Below are positions 1-12,700 of a stretch of 64,000 bases of DNA, piece by piece. The position numbers and the translations under genes were made by a program. The DNA is from Halichondria panicea (lineage: Eukaryota; Porifera; Demospongiae; Suberitida; Halichondriidae), in the NCBI RefSeq assembly GCF_963675165.1, contig NC_087384.1, positions 4,333,182-4,397,181 of the forward strand, in the 5' to 3' direction. The notes under the pieces were generated by a model. The model was not told where the DNA came from. It saw only the letters and a list, made by a program, of their open reading frames with translations, and did no database searches. Each line of letters starts with the position of its first letter. The first letter of the stretch is position 1.

Positions 1-141
1 AGCAAGTCTTCTCGACAACGCAATAGAGAGCATAAGCCACAGCTTCATAGGAGACAAGTATTTGTTAAAATTAATACGGAAAGAAACTAGTAAACAAACT
101 AGTTTACGGTATAATTTTACAAAGGTTTACTAAAGTATAAC

Positions 142-240
142 GAGTTACCCAGATTCTGGGTAACTCAGTTCGCGCATGTGCACTATCACCCATGCAATAG
201 AGACCAGGCCGTATTTTAATCGGCCTGGTCTCGCGGCTAG
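142..240. repeat. Short double-hairpin repeat
   Basis: Two stems are visible. Stem 1 (142-166) has an 11-bp perfect arm around ATT. Stem 2 (202-230) pairs GACCAGGCCG with CGGCCTGGTC around a 9-nt loop. Between them lies a GCGCATGTGC-like spacer. The same order (palindrome, GCGCATGCGCA, CCAGGCCG/CGGCCTGG hairpin, then CGAGGCTAG) recurs at about 62095-62182, so this is an interspersed family and not a single hairpin. Its origin is unknown. Confidence 0.6.
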
Positions 241-354
241 TACAAGGTATACTGGAGGCCACGCCCTTTTTCGCATGCGGAATGGGACTGGTAAGCTACT
301 AATAAAACAGTTGTCCTGCAATTAGAAAAACCACATAATAGCTTCGGTTACAGG

Positions 355-694
355 TAGTTGGGCACCACTCCAATGGTATTAGGGTGTGGCTAAGCATGAA
401 TATGATCAATCCCAAGTGGGCGGTAACTGCAAAGCTCAGTTAGAATGCTCTGCAGGAGTCACTTTTGCATGCCACTAGCACTAACTGATGTTCCTGGATC
501 AAGCTGGCTTGTCTTACTTACTGGTGCATTTTGATTTGACTAAAGAGAATTACTAGTCGTTCATTAATGAGCCACGCCTTCAGCACTTAATGAACTCTGC
601 AATCTGATTGGGCTGCAAAATTTCTGCAGTGGAACAAAACCTGACATTGGAGTGGTGCCCAACCCTACGCAGAGGGTTTGACTCCGCCCAACTA
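355..694. mobile_element. MITE, TAGTTGGGC family, 9-bp TSD
   Basis: The element starts TAGTTGGGC and ends GCCCAACTA. It is flanked by perfect 9-bp direct repeats GGTTACAGG at 346-354 and 695-703. A second inner inverted repeat (TTGGGCACCACTCCAATG against CATTGGAGTGGTGCCCAA) is present. There is no open frame, so it is non-autonomous. Another family member is at 32171-32411. The 9-bp duplication suggests a Mutator- or Merlin-like source, which is inference. Confidence 0.85.
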
Positions 695-1152
695 GGTTAC
701 AGGCCGCCATTTGTACTTAACTGGTAATATTTATTTTAACATGTATCCCATATTGATTAATAGAAGCCGTACAACACACCATACAAAACCCTGTTACATA
801 AGCTGTAAGTTGATATTAGTGACACATCTTGGTGAGTGAAACTGTCTGGGAAAACGGCAACATTCACGTGGCCATACCTCAGAAGCCATAGAATAAATAA
901 CCCTAAATTCTTACGTGATGTATTACCTCACCATACTCTATCTACCCTATTACTAGAATATTTTGCGGGTGAAAAACCTTTGCGAATGAGCCAAATCAGC
1001 AGAAAATTTGACCCTTTGCGATCTAACTATTGCGTTCTGGCAAAGATTGTGTGTGTTTACTAGTAATAATTTAGGTTTTGCGGATTTTATTGATGCGAAT
1101 TGATCAACCCTCGCAAAATTCGCAAATGTTTGATGCTCGCAAAACATTATAG

Positions 1153-1464
1153 CAGAGGAGGGTGGACAGGGTCAAAAGCTACTGCGCCCCTCCAGAGAAA
1201 TCGTGCAGTGCCTAAAAGGGGTGACCTCTCACAAAGGTCGTAATTCTGTCATGTCAAACTGACCTCTGACCTTATAAAGTAGGAGCTACCGTGCTGTAGA
1301 GTGAATGTATACATGTAGCTTAGTTATATCATCATCTAAGTATACTCTTGTTTCCAGAATGAAAAGGTGGCCTGCTGGCTAGAAAAGAGCTTGTTAAAGT
1401 AGGTTCAAGGTTAATAAAGACTACGTCATTATTAACTTTTTGGCTTCGTGTCCAACCTCCTCTG
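1153..1464. mobile_element. MITE, CAGAGGAGG family, 9-bp TSD
   Basis: The termini are CAGAGGAGGGTGGACA and the complement of CAGAGGAGGTTGGACACG. Perfect 9-bp target duplications ACATTATAG flank it at 1144-1152 and 1465-1473. Ends and TSD length match the autonomous element at 39476-45012. No gene lies inside. Confidence 0.88.
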
Positions 1465-1479
1465 ACATTATAGTAATAC

Positions 1480-2120
1480 CAAGGGCGTATGAAGAGAAGA
1501 GGGCATGCAACTACTATCTATCAGAAAACAAATGGGCGGGGTCTTATATCTAAAAATAGCATTGCACGTGCACCGTTTTTGTGCGTGCACGGTGAAGATA
1601 TACGGAAACTTACAGAGAAAGTAGCTATTCTAGCTAAGCTAGCTAAGCTAACATACTGCAGATGATTGTAGCTCTCTATACTAGTAGTAAATGATGCTAA
1701 CAATGCTCAGTGACACTAGAAAGTGCGTAGCATAGTCGTACTAGAAGCAACAAGCCAGAAACCACAAACTTTGAGTTGTTGCCTCAAATCCTTGGTTTCT
1801 TTGACTCCTGTCTTGATGTAGCAGGTATAGCAATCATAGTGTTAAACTACTACGACTCATAAACTAACAGGAGATGTTATACAAGAGAGATAAACGAGCT
1901 AATCGAAGAAAGTAGATAAAAAGTGCCGACTCAGCAGTTTGGATGGGTTTGGAGTTTTTACATAGAAAACATAAGCTCACGTGAATCTTAATTAATCGTG
2001 ACCAACCTCCTCTAGTGGGCGGTTGGCTAAGTATAGCATATCCTGCTGACTCATCAATTTTTTGACGCATACACAGTTTAAATTGTGAGTTGCATGCCCT
2101 CTTCTCTTCATACGCCATTG
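1480..2120. mobile_element. MITE, CAAGGGCGTATG family, with nested CAGAGGAGG-type insert
   Basis: Inverted ends CAAGGGCGTATGAAGAGAAG are flanked by a perfect 7-bp duplication GTAATAC (1473-1479, 2121-2127). Compared with the 237-bp copy at 3447-3683 it carries an extra insert of roughly 430 bp (about 1580-2016). That insert ends in CCAACCTCCTCT and matches the interior of the 7503-7971 element, so an older CAGAGGAGG-family copy with a decayed left end is nested inside. Confidence 0.85.
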
Positions 2121-2336
2121 GTAATACGGTATGTATGAAATTTGGAAGAATTCTGACAAATTATCCGTTTAGGTAATGTTGAATTCACATGGAATGGCAT
2201 AAAGACTACGTCATTATTAACTTTTTGGCTTCGTGTCCAACCTCCTCTGACATTATAGTAATACGGTATGTATGAAATTTGGGAGAATTCTGACAAGTCA
2301 CCCGTTTAGGTAATGTTGAATTCGTATGGCCTACAG
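2121..2336. repeat. 137-bp tandem duplication interrupted by a MITE
   Basis: The block starting GTAATACGGTATGTATG at 2121 recurs at 2258. The block starting AAAGACTACGTCATTATT at about 1417 recurs at about 2202. If the 1480-2120 element is removed, two copies of one 137-bp unit stand in tandem, so the duplication preceded that insertion. Confidence 0.75.
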
Positions 2337-3439
2337 GCATGTCAATAACTGCACCAACTTGTATTGCAAAGTCAGTATTTTCTGATCCCATGAAGATCCC
2401 ACCACAAAACTTATACAAGGCGGCAATAGTACCTAAAGACTAGTTTGGTAAAAAATAAAAAAATAAAGTCGTCATTTTTGTGTAATGCTTAATTAAAGGT
2501 TACAATAATAACCTTTGACCCTTTAACAAGTGCCCTCCCCCTTCAAGCACGTCACCTGAAAGGGGGCCATATCATAAAGAGTACGGTGGTACAGTTTTTA
2601 TCTGCCATAATTAATCATGGCAGAAGTTATGCTCTAAAAAGCGTAAGTGGGGTCACCGAAATTTATAAATTTTGGTGAATTTTCAAGGGCTCGCAACTAA
2701 GAAGCCATACGACACATGGGGCTAAAATTGGGTGTGGTTATATAACTTATATTCTTCTCTATTTAGTTGGGTGTGACCTGATGCATAGAAGAAGCTAGTT
2801 TAGCGAAGAATAAGAACTGTCTATAGGTTTAGACCAGAATAGCTCACAATTTAGAGACTAAATCGTGTTGCTTGCCTACTAGCTAGCTAACTGCAGCAAG
2901 ATTCAGAAGAAAGAGAGTGCTCAGCAAGATAATCAGCTATACACTAACCTCAGTGAGCTGAGCTGAGTATAGTAGAGATCCAGAAAAAGGGGGGGGGGGC
3001 ATTTGCCCACTTTGCCACCCCTTGACTACGCCACTGCACATAGACATGTGATACCTCACTGCGCATGCGCACCCGAGGCATAATTATACAATAGATAAGT
3101 ACGTACAGTACACAAGTATATTTTCTTCTCTTTTTTTTACAAACTCTTGTTATATTATAGATACTATTTTCTGTACTTAAATTCCCTTTTTAATTCTTAC
3201 AGACTATAATATGCGTTAGGAATTCGTTCCTTGTCAACAATTGCGAATGCAAACATATATTTCTAGCATAGCGCAGCTTGCACCACTCATTGTGCAGTAG
3301 TAGTAAACGCATAGCACGTCAGTATTTGTGTGTGACGTCTGCATTCTTATAAGAGTTATTCATGAACGGAACAACTTCTTGATAAGTTTATACTAATACT
3401 TTTCAGTAAAAAGGGTGTGGCCTCCAGTCTATGTACACG
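2337..3439. other. Non-coding spacer, with poly-G tract
   Basis: No gene is supportable. A run of ten G at about 2990-2999 stands out. A minus-strand open stretch at 2206-2418 looks mildly protein-like but has no recognisable domain, and I do not call it. Confidence 0.4.
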
Positions 3440-3446
3440 GTAAGAG

Positions 3447-3683
3447 CAAGGGCGTATGAAGAGAAGAGGAGAAGAGGGCATGCAACTAATATCTATCGTA
3501 TTATAAAATAATGGGCGGGGGTTTATTTCTAAAAATAGTTATTGCACGTGCACTTATACTTACTCTATTCCCTAGTGGGCAGTTGGGCTAAATATAGTAT
3601 ATCCTGCTGACTCATCAATAATACGACGCATATATACAGTATACATTGTGAGTTACATGCCCTCTTCTCTTCATACGCCCTTG
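3447..3683. mobile_element. MITE, CAAGGGCGTATG family, intact
   Basis: Inverted ends CAAGGGCGTATGAAGAGAAG are flanked by a perfect 7-bp duplication GTAAGAG (3440-3446, 3684-3690). It is the undisturbed 237-bp version of the element at 1480-2120 and shows what the family looks like without an insert. Confidence 0.88.
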
Positions 3684-3746
3684 GTAAGAGTATACAACAT
3701 TAAAGATAGGGCTACAAACCACTAAATATACCCCCAAAAAACTCAC

Positions 3747-6700
3747 CAAGATGGTGGTCCTTACGTATGATAGCCAGTTCTTCTTCAGGGACGTTGAGTT
3801 GTATCCCAAACCGTATGGGGTCAGTAAGAGTCTTCAACTCCACTGTCAAGGTGTGCAGGCTCCACTCTGGAACATCTGAGTGAACACAGAGGAGGTTGGT
3901 TAAATATTATACGAGGAATCAACATGCGTGCATAGAAAGAAGAAGAAAAGATACGGAAACTTGAAGAGAAAAGTATAGCTATCCTACTGAATAGCTAACT
4001 GCAAACAATCCTTATACTATAGTAGCCCAGAATCCAGGCAATCTGATTGGTCAGTACAGGGTTTATATTTCCCACATTAACATATAAATTCTCCTGTAAA
4101 CCTGTAACATCCACATGACATGGACATGGCTGTTCAATCTTTACTTGCACCATGCTTGCAGGCATGGTGTGTATTTAGTATATGCAGTTGTCCTTATTTC
4201 CTGCACCGTTTGTGCTTATACTCACGGGTGGGATGGGTTTGGGCCTAGAATTTGAGGTTACAAAGAAGAATCGTGATCAACCTCCTCTGGAGTGAACAAA
4301 AGTGTATTGATTACAAGTGAATTGCGAGTGCACAGACAGTGACTATACAGTGATACAGTGTACTGTATCACTGTATACACAGGGAACTTCCATAAAACGG
4401 ACACCATTGGGAAACAGTCCACTCCAAATGACATTCTGGTTTCTGGTCCTGAAGTTTCTCTAATTTGCGGGCGGCAGGCTATTGTCATTACGTCATTATT
4501 TGCTTGTTCCAACTTGTGTAAGAGTTATAACATGGGCACGAGGGATTGTATATGGTATATATATATTGCACTGAAGCACAAGGGCGCCAGCCCTGAGGGC
4601 TGAGTGCAATATACACCATGCACCCCGAGTGCACATGTTATAACTAGTTTATATCCCTAGCAACACAAAATACACCACAGCTTCTACAAATATTACTAAA
4701 GAGACTAGTCGCAGCTGCTTGCATCTTTGTTCAAAGACACCAGTATCTAACCGTTCAAAATTACTGTCATTGGCACGACAAATGGCTTGATTCACAAAAC
4801 GTTAGGCTCCTCGCTCGATGCTACAAGAGTAAAGCAGCCCCACCCCCCCCCGAACGTTGCAAAACACTCTCTTCTCAACACTGCTGCTGCAAAACAGCCC
4901 CATCCCAAAGACAAAGCTGCAGAGCAACTCGAGTAGCCCCACCTCAAACACTACTGCAAAAAAGCCGCTCTCAATTCTGACATGCCTCCAACCAGTGATT
5001 GTGTCCTGGATCCTAGGATCTAGGACCGTTCAAGCAGAAGTAATGAACTAGAGATATAATTATTTCTACTGTATATGCACATGCTTATATACATGCTTAT
5101 ATAATATAACGCGGCATTTAATTTTTGCTATGTAGATCATTAAATCCTCCTTTGTGTGTGGTCAGTGCAGAATATGAGATTTAGGCACCATATTGCACAT
5201 AGCAACAACATAGCAACGAGATATAAGTAATAAAATATTGAGATAGAAATCCAGCAATAAATCTAATGTGCATGCATGGGCGGTGGACCAGAAACCACAG
5301 TACAGTTGAGCCTCGATTCTCCGAACCCCAATCATCCGAATTTTCGATTATTCGGATGAAAGATTCGACCAAATATAAAAGCTTCAGCTTAGCTTAACAG
5401 TATAGCATGCTGCCTTGCTCTATCCACTGATGCATTATGTCCAGTCCAAAACTGGTACATTTGTAAAAGCTCTGGACATAATTCGCTGATTTTGCATGCG
5501 AATTATTGATGGGCATGGCTCATTTAGAGTCATTCTGAATATTTCAGCCATCCGGATGAGGTTGGGACATCAGGTGTTCGGATAATCGAGGCTCAACTGT
5601 ATTATTTGGAGTGCATGGCTTTATATATAGGGAGGTGGTCTTAGGTTTCGATTGCCATCCACATCAATGCTCTACGCTCTAACAAGTGAATCTTGGCTTC
5701 TCTATATAGGGCATACAAGGGCTGTATAGGGACGAGGTTTTCACTATTGTGTAAAAATAATGCATATCTCAGCAATAATTTTCTGCTGGTTCAGAGTGTG
5801 GCTGTTAGGGGCTGGCAGAATAATGTGCTGCCATAATTTTGAGAGTAATAGGCACATTTTTTGGTGAGAATTATGCTGGAGGTCAATCGAGTCAGTATAT
5901 AGGATAAATTTAAACTAGACTGTAACTAAAAGACATGCAGAACAGGCATGGATGCACCAAATCAAAGGGGTGGTGCTGAAGTTTAAATGGTCTAGCATGC
6001 CCGAAATTGTAGGTACGCTCCCCCCCACCCTTACAGATGTTAAATTGGGTCTTTTAGTATAGGAGAAATTAAGAAACCGATATATAATTATAGCATCAGG
6101 AGTGCATTCATTTAGTGACTAGTTTTTGATCTATAGCTGGCAATAAATAGCATTATAAGTAACCACTATTATGATATTATTGCTTAGCAACCAAAATGCA
6201 GGTTGAATCTGCGCATGCGCGATGCGGTTGCTTTGTCAACCAGAAGGATGCGTAGCAGGTTTCCCCCAGTTGAAGACGAGTTTAAGAGAAAGAAAACGGC
6301 TAAAAGACAAAGAAATAAGATTCTAGAACACCAGGAGAGCTTGCAGAAGGCTACTAAAAGATTTTGTAGAGAACAGACAAGAAAAAAAGACAAGAAAAAC
6401 GTTGACAACCAGCAACCCCTTTTGAAAATGGATAATTCTGACGGATAAACAGCGTGTGCTTGCTTTCTATCATGCTCCAGTGTATCAGAAGAAGAAACAT
6501 AGACCGCTATAGCCAAAGAAAAGTGTGACAACCATTTTGAAGCGAAACGACTTACAAGAGCCTGAAAAAGACTTAAATGGTGGTGCAGTACACTTCTACA
6601 TGTGCAATATTTCGCTCAAAGCATTCATTCCCAACACTGATGCCTGTTAGATGCATTAAATATGACTGCTAAACTGAACACTGACAACCTCCTGACCCTC

Positions 6701-9700
6701 AGCCTCACTGTAAAAGAGCAAAGAAGTTATACAGAGCATCAGAGAGCATCAAAAAACATGAAAGAGACTGATAAACATTGCATTGCATGATCATAAGTGT
6801 GTAAATTATTGTTTTTCTTGTTCTTTCACTGCTGAAAAACGTTTCATTCCAAATAAGAATCACTTCCTAGTGTGCAATAAAATAATACTTCCGGGTGTAC
6901 GATATGGAAAAATATCTGCACACTTGGTGATAAGTCACTTCCTGTGCAATTTGAATGTAAAACACTGATGTCAGCACTTATTAAAAAGCCTACATTATAC
7001 TCGATATGACTTAAATCAAGAGTACTACTCTTGCTTAAATTAATTGGTGCTTTTTGCTGTTCTTAACGCAACGCCATGCATACTTGCAACGTGTAATACT
7101 GAAGCAACGGTATGATACATTTCTTAATACGCTGACAAAACGGAAACGCTTCAAACGTTACTACGTGGATATATATTATACTACACGTAAACAGAATAGG
7201 AATTAACCTTTAATATAATTATTGATTGCTACTATACTGTAGATATAGGCATCCATGCAGAGCTGATATATAAGGCAACCCTAACTGGATCTATTATGTT
7301 ACAGTTCATTTTATAGTTCATTTACATCATTTAAATTCATATTATAAAAACATTCATATTGATCAGGAACTTGGAATAAAAGGACCTCATCCATGTCTCA
7401 CATTCTCTCAGCATGATCAGACAAGGTAACAGCATGCCCAGAGAGTCCTTACAGATGGATATCACCAGCTATATAGCTATCATGCACTGTACAAGCTAAC
7501 TACAGAGGAGGTTGGACACGCGTCATAATGGTTTACGGAGGAAATGTGTGTGCATAGAGAAACTTGCAGAGAACAGTAGCTATTCAGCCAAGTTAAAAGC
7601 CTGCAAGCGATTTTAGCACTCCATACTAGTAGTAAATGACGCTAAAAATACCCAGTGAAACTAGAAACTGAGTAGCATAGTCATACTAGAAGCAATGAGC
7701 CAGAAACTTAGATTAGTCACAAACATCGAGTTGTTGCTGCACTTGCCTTTGTTTTTTTTTTTACTCCTGTCTTGATGTAGCAGGTATAGCGATCATAGTG
7801 TTAAACTACTACGACTCATTAACTAACAGGAGATATAATACAAGAGAGATAGACAAGCAAGAATGGAAGAGTTAGGTAAAATGCTGACTCAGCAGGATCG
7901 AAAAGGATCGATTTTAAGCGTATTCATGGGATTATTGATGACTACGAATGACGCGTGTCCAGCCTCCTCTGAGCTAACTAGCTCATAGATAAACAAAATT
8001 AGCTGAATCAATTCTAAAATTACACTAATAATCTTCGCATAATTGGAAAGCGCTTCAATTCGAGTATAAAAAGCTTGCAGTTGAGCATGCGCTTAAAATA
8101 AAGAACGCTTATAATCGAGTATAAGCGCTAATAATCCAGTTTCTACGGTATGAACAAAATACTCACAGCTGGCAACAGTGTGGATGACAATCATCCGAAC
8201 AAAGTGAAAGCTGACACTAGCCTATATGGATGGCCACGCCCATAGACTCTATCCGAAGCTGCTGCAACAAATCTACAGCTCTGTCTCTAGTTAGCTAGGT
8301 ATAACAATACTGTACTTCTTCTAAATAAGGCGCCGCTTTTTAATAATTACCTTTTCGAGACTTAGTGTATGCAAAACAAGAAATAGCAATGATGGTGCCT
8401 TATGAGAGAAGTCTCCAGGTGGCGCCTTAATAGAAGAGGGTCTGTTTTAGAAGAAGTACGGTATATAGCTGTGTAGGACTTTAATGAATTTGTATTCTTT
8501 GTCTGTAACCTTAAGGTGACATATTTTCGCGTGTGCTATTTCTGCGAATGAGAGTAAAATCGCAAAAATGAGTACTCGCAAATAATTGGCCGCCCTATTG
8601 TTTTAATGTATCCAGATCGACATTTCGCAAAAAAATTATACCAGCAAAATGCACAAAACTGTAAAAACGCAAACAAATCTGTGGTGAGCCTTTTGTTTCA
8701 AAATGGTGATACAAAATACCATGTGTTGGTGTCCCAAAAATCAACTCAATTTTATCGACTTTATCTGGTAGGGATCGACTCGATGTGTTATAATCAACTC
8801 GATTTCATCTGGTAAGGATCGACTCGATGTGTTTTATCAACTCGATTCAAGGCCGCTGGGGGGAAAAGGTGAGTTTCAAGGGCGGCTTGATATCGAGGCT
8901 AATTATGGCTGTACTCTTGCAACAAAGGTGCTAGGCTCAGACAAGGCACTGAGACTCTTGAGGCCACAGGCAGGCCTACAGCAGGTCAGAGTAGCTAACC
9001 TTCCAGGCACGCCTGCAGAAGGTCACAGCAGCTTACTTGTGCTGGATCACAGTAATTAAATCACTAAATGCTTGTCTACTTGACTCTTGAGTTCATGAAA
9101 CAGAGCAAGTAGCTGCTGTGTGATCTCAGGCTGCACGCTAGAGTACAGCGACTACAGCCATATCAGGCCGCCCTCGAAACACGCCTTTCCCCCAGCGACC
9201 TGGAATCGAGTGGATCCTTACCAGAAGCAGTCGCTAAATCGAGTTGATAAAACACATCGAGTCGATCCCTACCAGATGAAGTCGATAAAATCGAGTTGAT
9301 AAAACACATCGAGTCGATTTATCCTTCCAGTTTGGGACACCAACACATGGTATTTTGTATCGCCATTTTGAAACAAAAGGCTCACCATACAAATCTACCT
9401 GTGAAAATATGTTACCTTAAGGTATTTATTCAGGATATTTTTCCGGTAAAAATTTCAGTTTAATGGGAAAATAATCGAATAACTTTGCGCATGTGGAAGC
9501 AGTTAGTAGCATGCAGGCCTCCTTTCTGAGGCCTTGTGAAGGAGGCTATATATCAAAGTGCGTGACTATTGCGGCAAATGTCATTTTTTGCATGCCTGTG
9601 CATGATATTTGCCACAATAGTCACGCACTTGTATGAAAACCACACATCATTTTTTTATAACAATGTGACGTAACAGGTGTGGTCCATGCAAGGTAAGCGC

Positions 9701-12700
9701 CAAAGGGGTAACCTCGATCAATACCAGTACCAAAACATCTCCATTTATATATATAAATACGAAAATATACATGTTATTGCTTTGTGTATAAAAATGATAT
9801 GTTGCCTCGATTCCAGCACTTGCATGAGAATCAAAGAGGGCCTGCCTGGTATTCAATGTTCATGCGTAAAATCAAAATCAATGCTAAAAAATTGTAGGAA
9901 ACTCTCTGCATGTAGATTCAATTGAGCATAGGTTAGCCATGGAGCGAGTGTATTAATGGAAAATCCACGTGTCTAATGGAGATGTGAATAACGTATAATT
10001 ATATAGAGGCACATCCATGCAGTCCAAACAAGAAATAGCAATTTTATGATAAATTTATTTAAAGAGCTATATATTATGCGGATAAGACCTAAACGTCAGT
10101 CATGTGTAAAGTGCCTGCATGTCTTTCTGCAGACTAAATAGAGCAATTGGCTAACAAAGTACTCCATGTTTGCTGATGATCTATAGTTCCTCTGATCACC
10201 ATAATGGTGGATCACAACACCAGAGAGAGAAGAAACTAGAGTAGAAGAGAAGGTAGAAGTATAACAACAGTATAGTACTACGTCAATTGAGAACTAGCTA
10301 TATTTATATTAATTGTTGTATATAAATGACATGATTTATATATAAATACACATTGTTTTACAAACCAACGAATATACTGACAAATAAGATTCGTGGTAGT
10401 TGGTACGCATGCGAAAACATTGAATACCAAGCCTCTTTTCTTCTCTCTTTGCGGCCTGGAATCGAGGCTAAATTAATGCCATTGGTATATAATTATACAT
10501 GTAAGTCAAACGGGCAAACAAATGCACCTGCAGTGAGAGCTGCCAGATGTGAGGTGACTCGGGTGCCAGATGCATTTTCAGCAGCACACCAGTAAATACC
10601 TTTATTCCTAGGAAGGAATTTTAATATCTGGAGACAATTTGATGTCTGACCATTGCAGTCAAGATTTCCAATCGTTATTGATTGATTTTGAAAATACCAC
10701 TGATATGTACATGTAGAAGCAGTTGGTGATGTTGATACTGTAAACTTAGCTTCTTCCCCAGGTTTACAAGAAACATCTTTAGGTTGAATGGAAATAATAA
10801 ACTGTGACCCTGCAAGGTACAAATTTTAATTAACACATTTTGATCACATAAACATAATGCTGCAAGTATAATTATAATAACAAACATATATAGCTTCACA
10901 TTGAAAACTCGTTACCAAGAGCTTTGTGATGATGTGAATATCTGTCTTTAGCCCCGTGCTTCAACAAGAGTTGAGTAATGTCATTGTTCCGTGAAAGAGA
11001 GAGTGGCTTCACCAGGCCAGCTAGGTGTATATGAATGCATGGGGGGGGGGGGGGGGTAGGTACGTTATATTCATTTGATAATTTAGTATATAAGTTGTGA
11101 TGGCTTATGGGCCATGGGTAGCTAGGCCTTGCCCAATTATACTAGCATAATTTTGAGACTAATAGGTGCGGTGGAGCATTGAGCATTATGCCAGCCTAAT
11201 AGGCAAAAAATATTAGCCTATTAGGAAGCACTATATAGCCTCAATAGCATGAGTAATGCTAATACCGTAAAAAAATATAATAATATACACATGCATGTAT
11301 ATATATAATAATAATAGTGTAACTACTTATTCAAAGCATACTAATTAGTACTGAAGTATCAATAATTCTAAGGAAGTACAAGCGCTAAGTTCATAATTTG
11401 CCACAATCTTGTTCCATAGTTCTATGAGAAAAAGAAGTAGACCGACGTTCTTAATTAACATGTCCTGTATTGTGTGTAAGTGTCTCTTCTTATAATTGAA
11501 AAGGTGCTTCAATTCGAGTACAAAAAACCTGCAGTTGAGCATGCGCTTAAAATAAAGATACGCTTATAGTATAGAGTAAGCGCTAATAATCCAGTTTCTG
11601 CGGTAGTGCCATAATTATTCTCAATACAAATAGCACAATTTGTTTATATTGTTAAATTGCCAGGAAATGTACATAAACACAATACCATCAGGGTAACATT
11701 AATTTTATTTATGGCTGACTTGTGATACTCCGACTTGTTACCCGAGGAGCGCGTGGGCGGCCACGGTCTGTTAGTTTGTCTGTTTGCAATAATTATATGA
11801 GTCTACTCACCTGGATGCCATAGCACTGCGTTTACAGCATGGATAGCCTAACACAACAAGTTATTAGTTTTAAAAGTGGCAGATTTCGATGTTAAAAGCT
11901 TCGTTGTCCTGTAAAAGCGAGCAGAAGCTAAGAAGCTAAGGGTACATTGCTGCTCTACACACAGCCTTTATTCGAGGTAGATCTACATGTTTCTAGCTGA
12001 AGTGATTCCGTACCAGAAACAATGGAAAAGGGTCACTAGAGTAGAAAGCTAGAATTGTGACCGGTTTGTTGTCTCGGGAGGCTTTATACTGATTCTGGAC
12101 CAGGACTGGAGCCATACTTCTCTAAGATTCCAGGCCTAGTATCATAATCATGTATAACTAAACAAATATTCAGCATGCCTCCAGTCTGTTTTTATTGCTC
12201 CTGAGTTGCTGGCTAAACAGCTAAGTCATACCGTATAGCGGGTAATTTTCGGGGGACAAAATATTCGTGGTTCAGCAATCTTGAGACATTTCGTCGGTAA
12301 TATTTTCGTGGTTGGAGTTGCACTACAGGTAAAGGTAGACAAGGTCGCTTTATTCAGGGGTAAAATATTCGCGGCCAGACCTTCAACTGCGAAAAACACG
12401 AATATTTTGCCCCGCGAAAATTACCCTCTATACGGTATATACATTCACTACATTCACTGCATTATATCACTCCTCCGGTTTCTTTATAATCATGTTACCA
12501 GCTGAGGGTTTGCACTTTAGTGCTCTAGTTGCTCTTTAGTAATAATTAACTTACCACAGACATCCACATTGAATTCAGAAACGAGGCACTTGACAGTGTC
12601 CAGGCGCCCCCTCCTGACTGCCTCTCCCAGTGGAGTAAGTCCCTCACTGGTCATAGCTCCTATAGCGAGGGAGCATTGAAACTTGTACATTAACGTAATA

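Larger units (their letters stand above)
1..1143. other. Non-coding spacer with hairpin repeat and one MITE
   Basis: I see no supportable gene here. The stretch holds a double-hairpin repeat (142-240), a 340-bp MITE (355-694) and an A+T-rich segment at 900-1140. Short open frames in it lack coding character or splice context. Confidence 0.5.

Noticed and set aside
6203-6448. Lys/Arg-rich plus-strand frame of 81 codons
   Set aside because: It starts at a non-ATG codon, is low in complexity, overlaps a minus-strand frame of similar length and has no recognisable domain.
8829-9059. Open frame in the loop of the foldback element
   Set aside because: It spans repeat sequence, has no known domain and uses a start inside the repeated arm.
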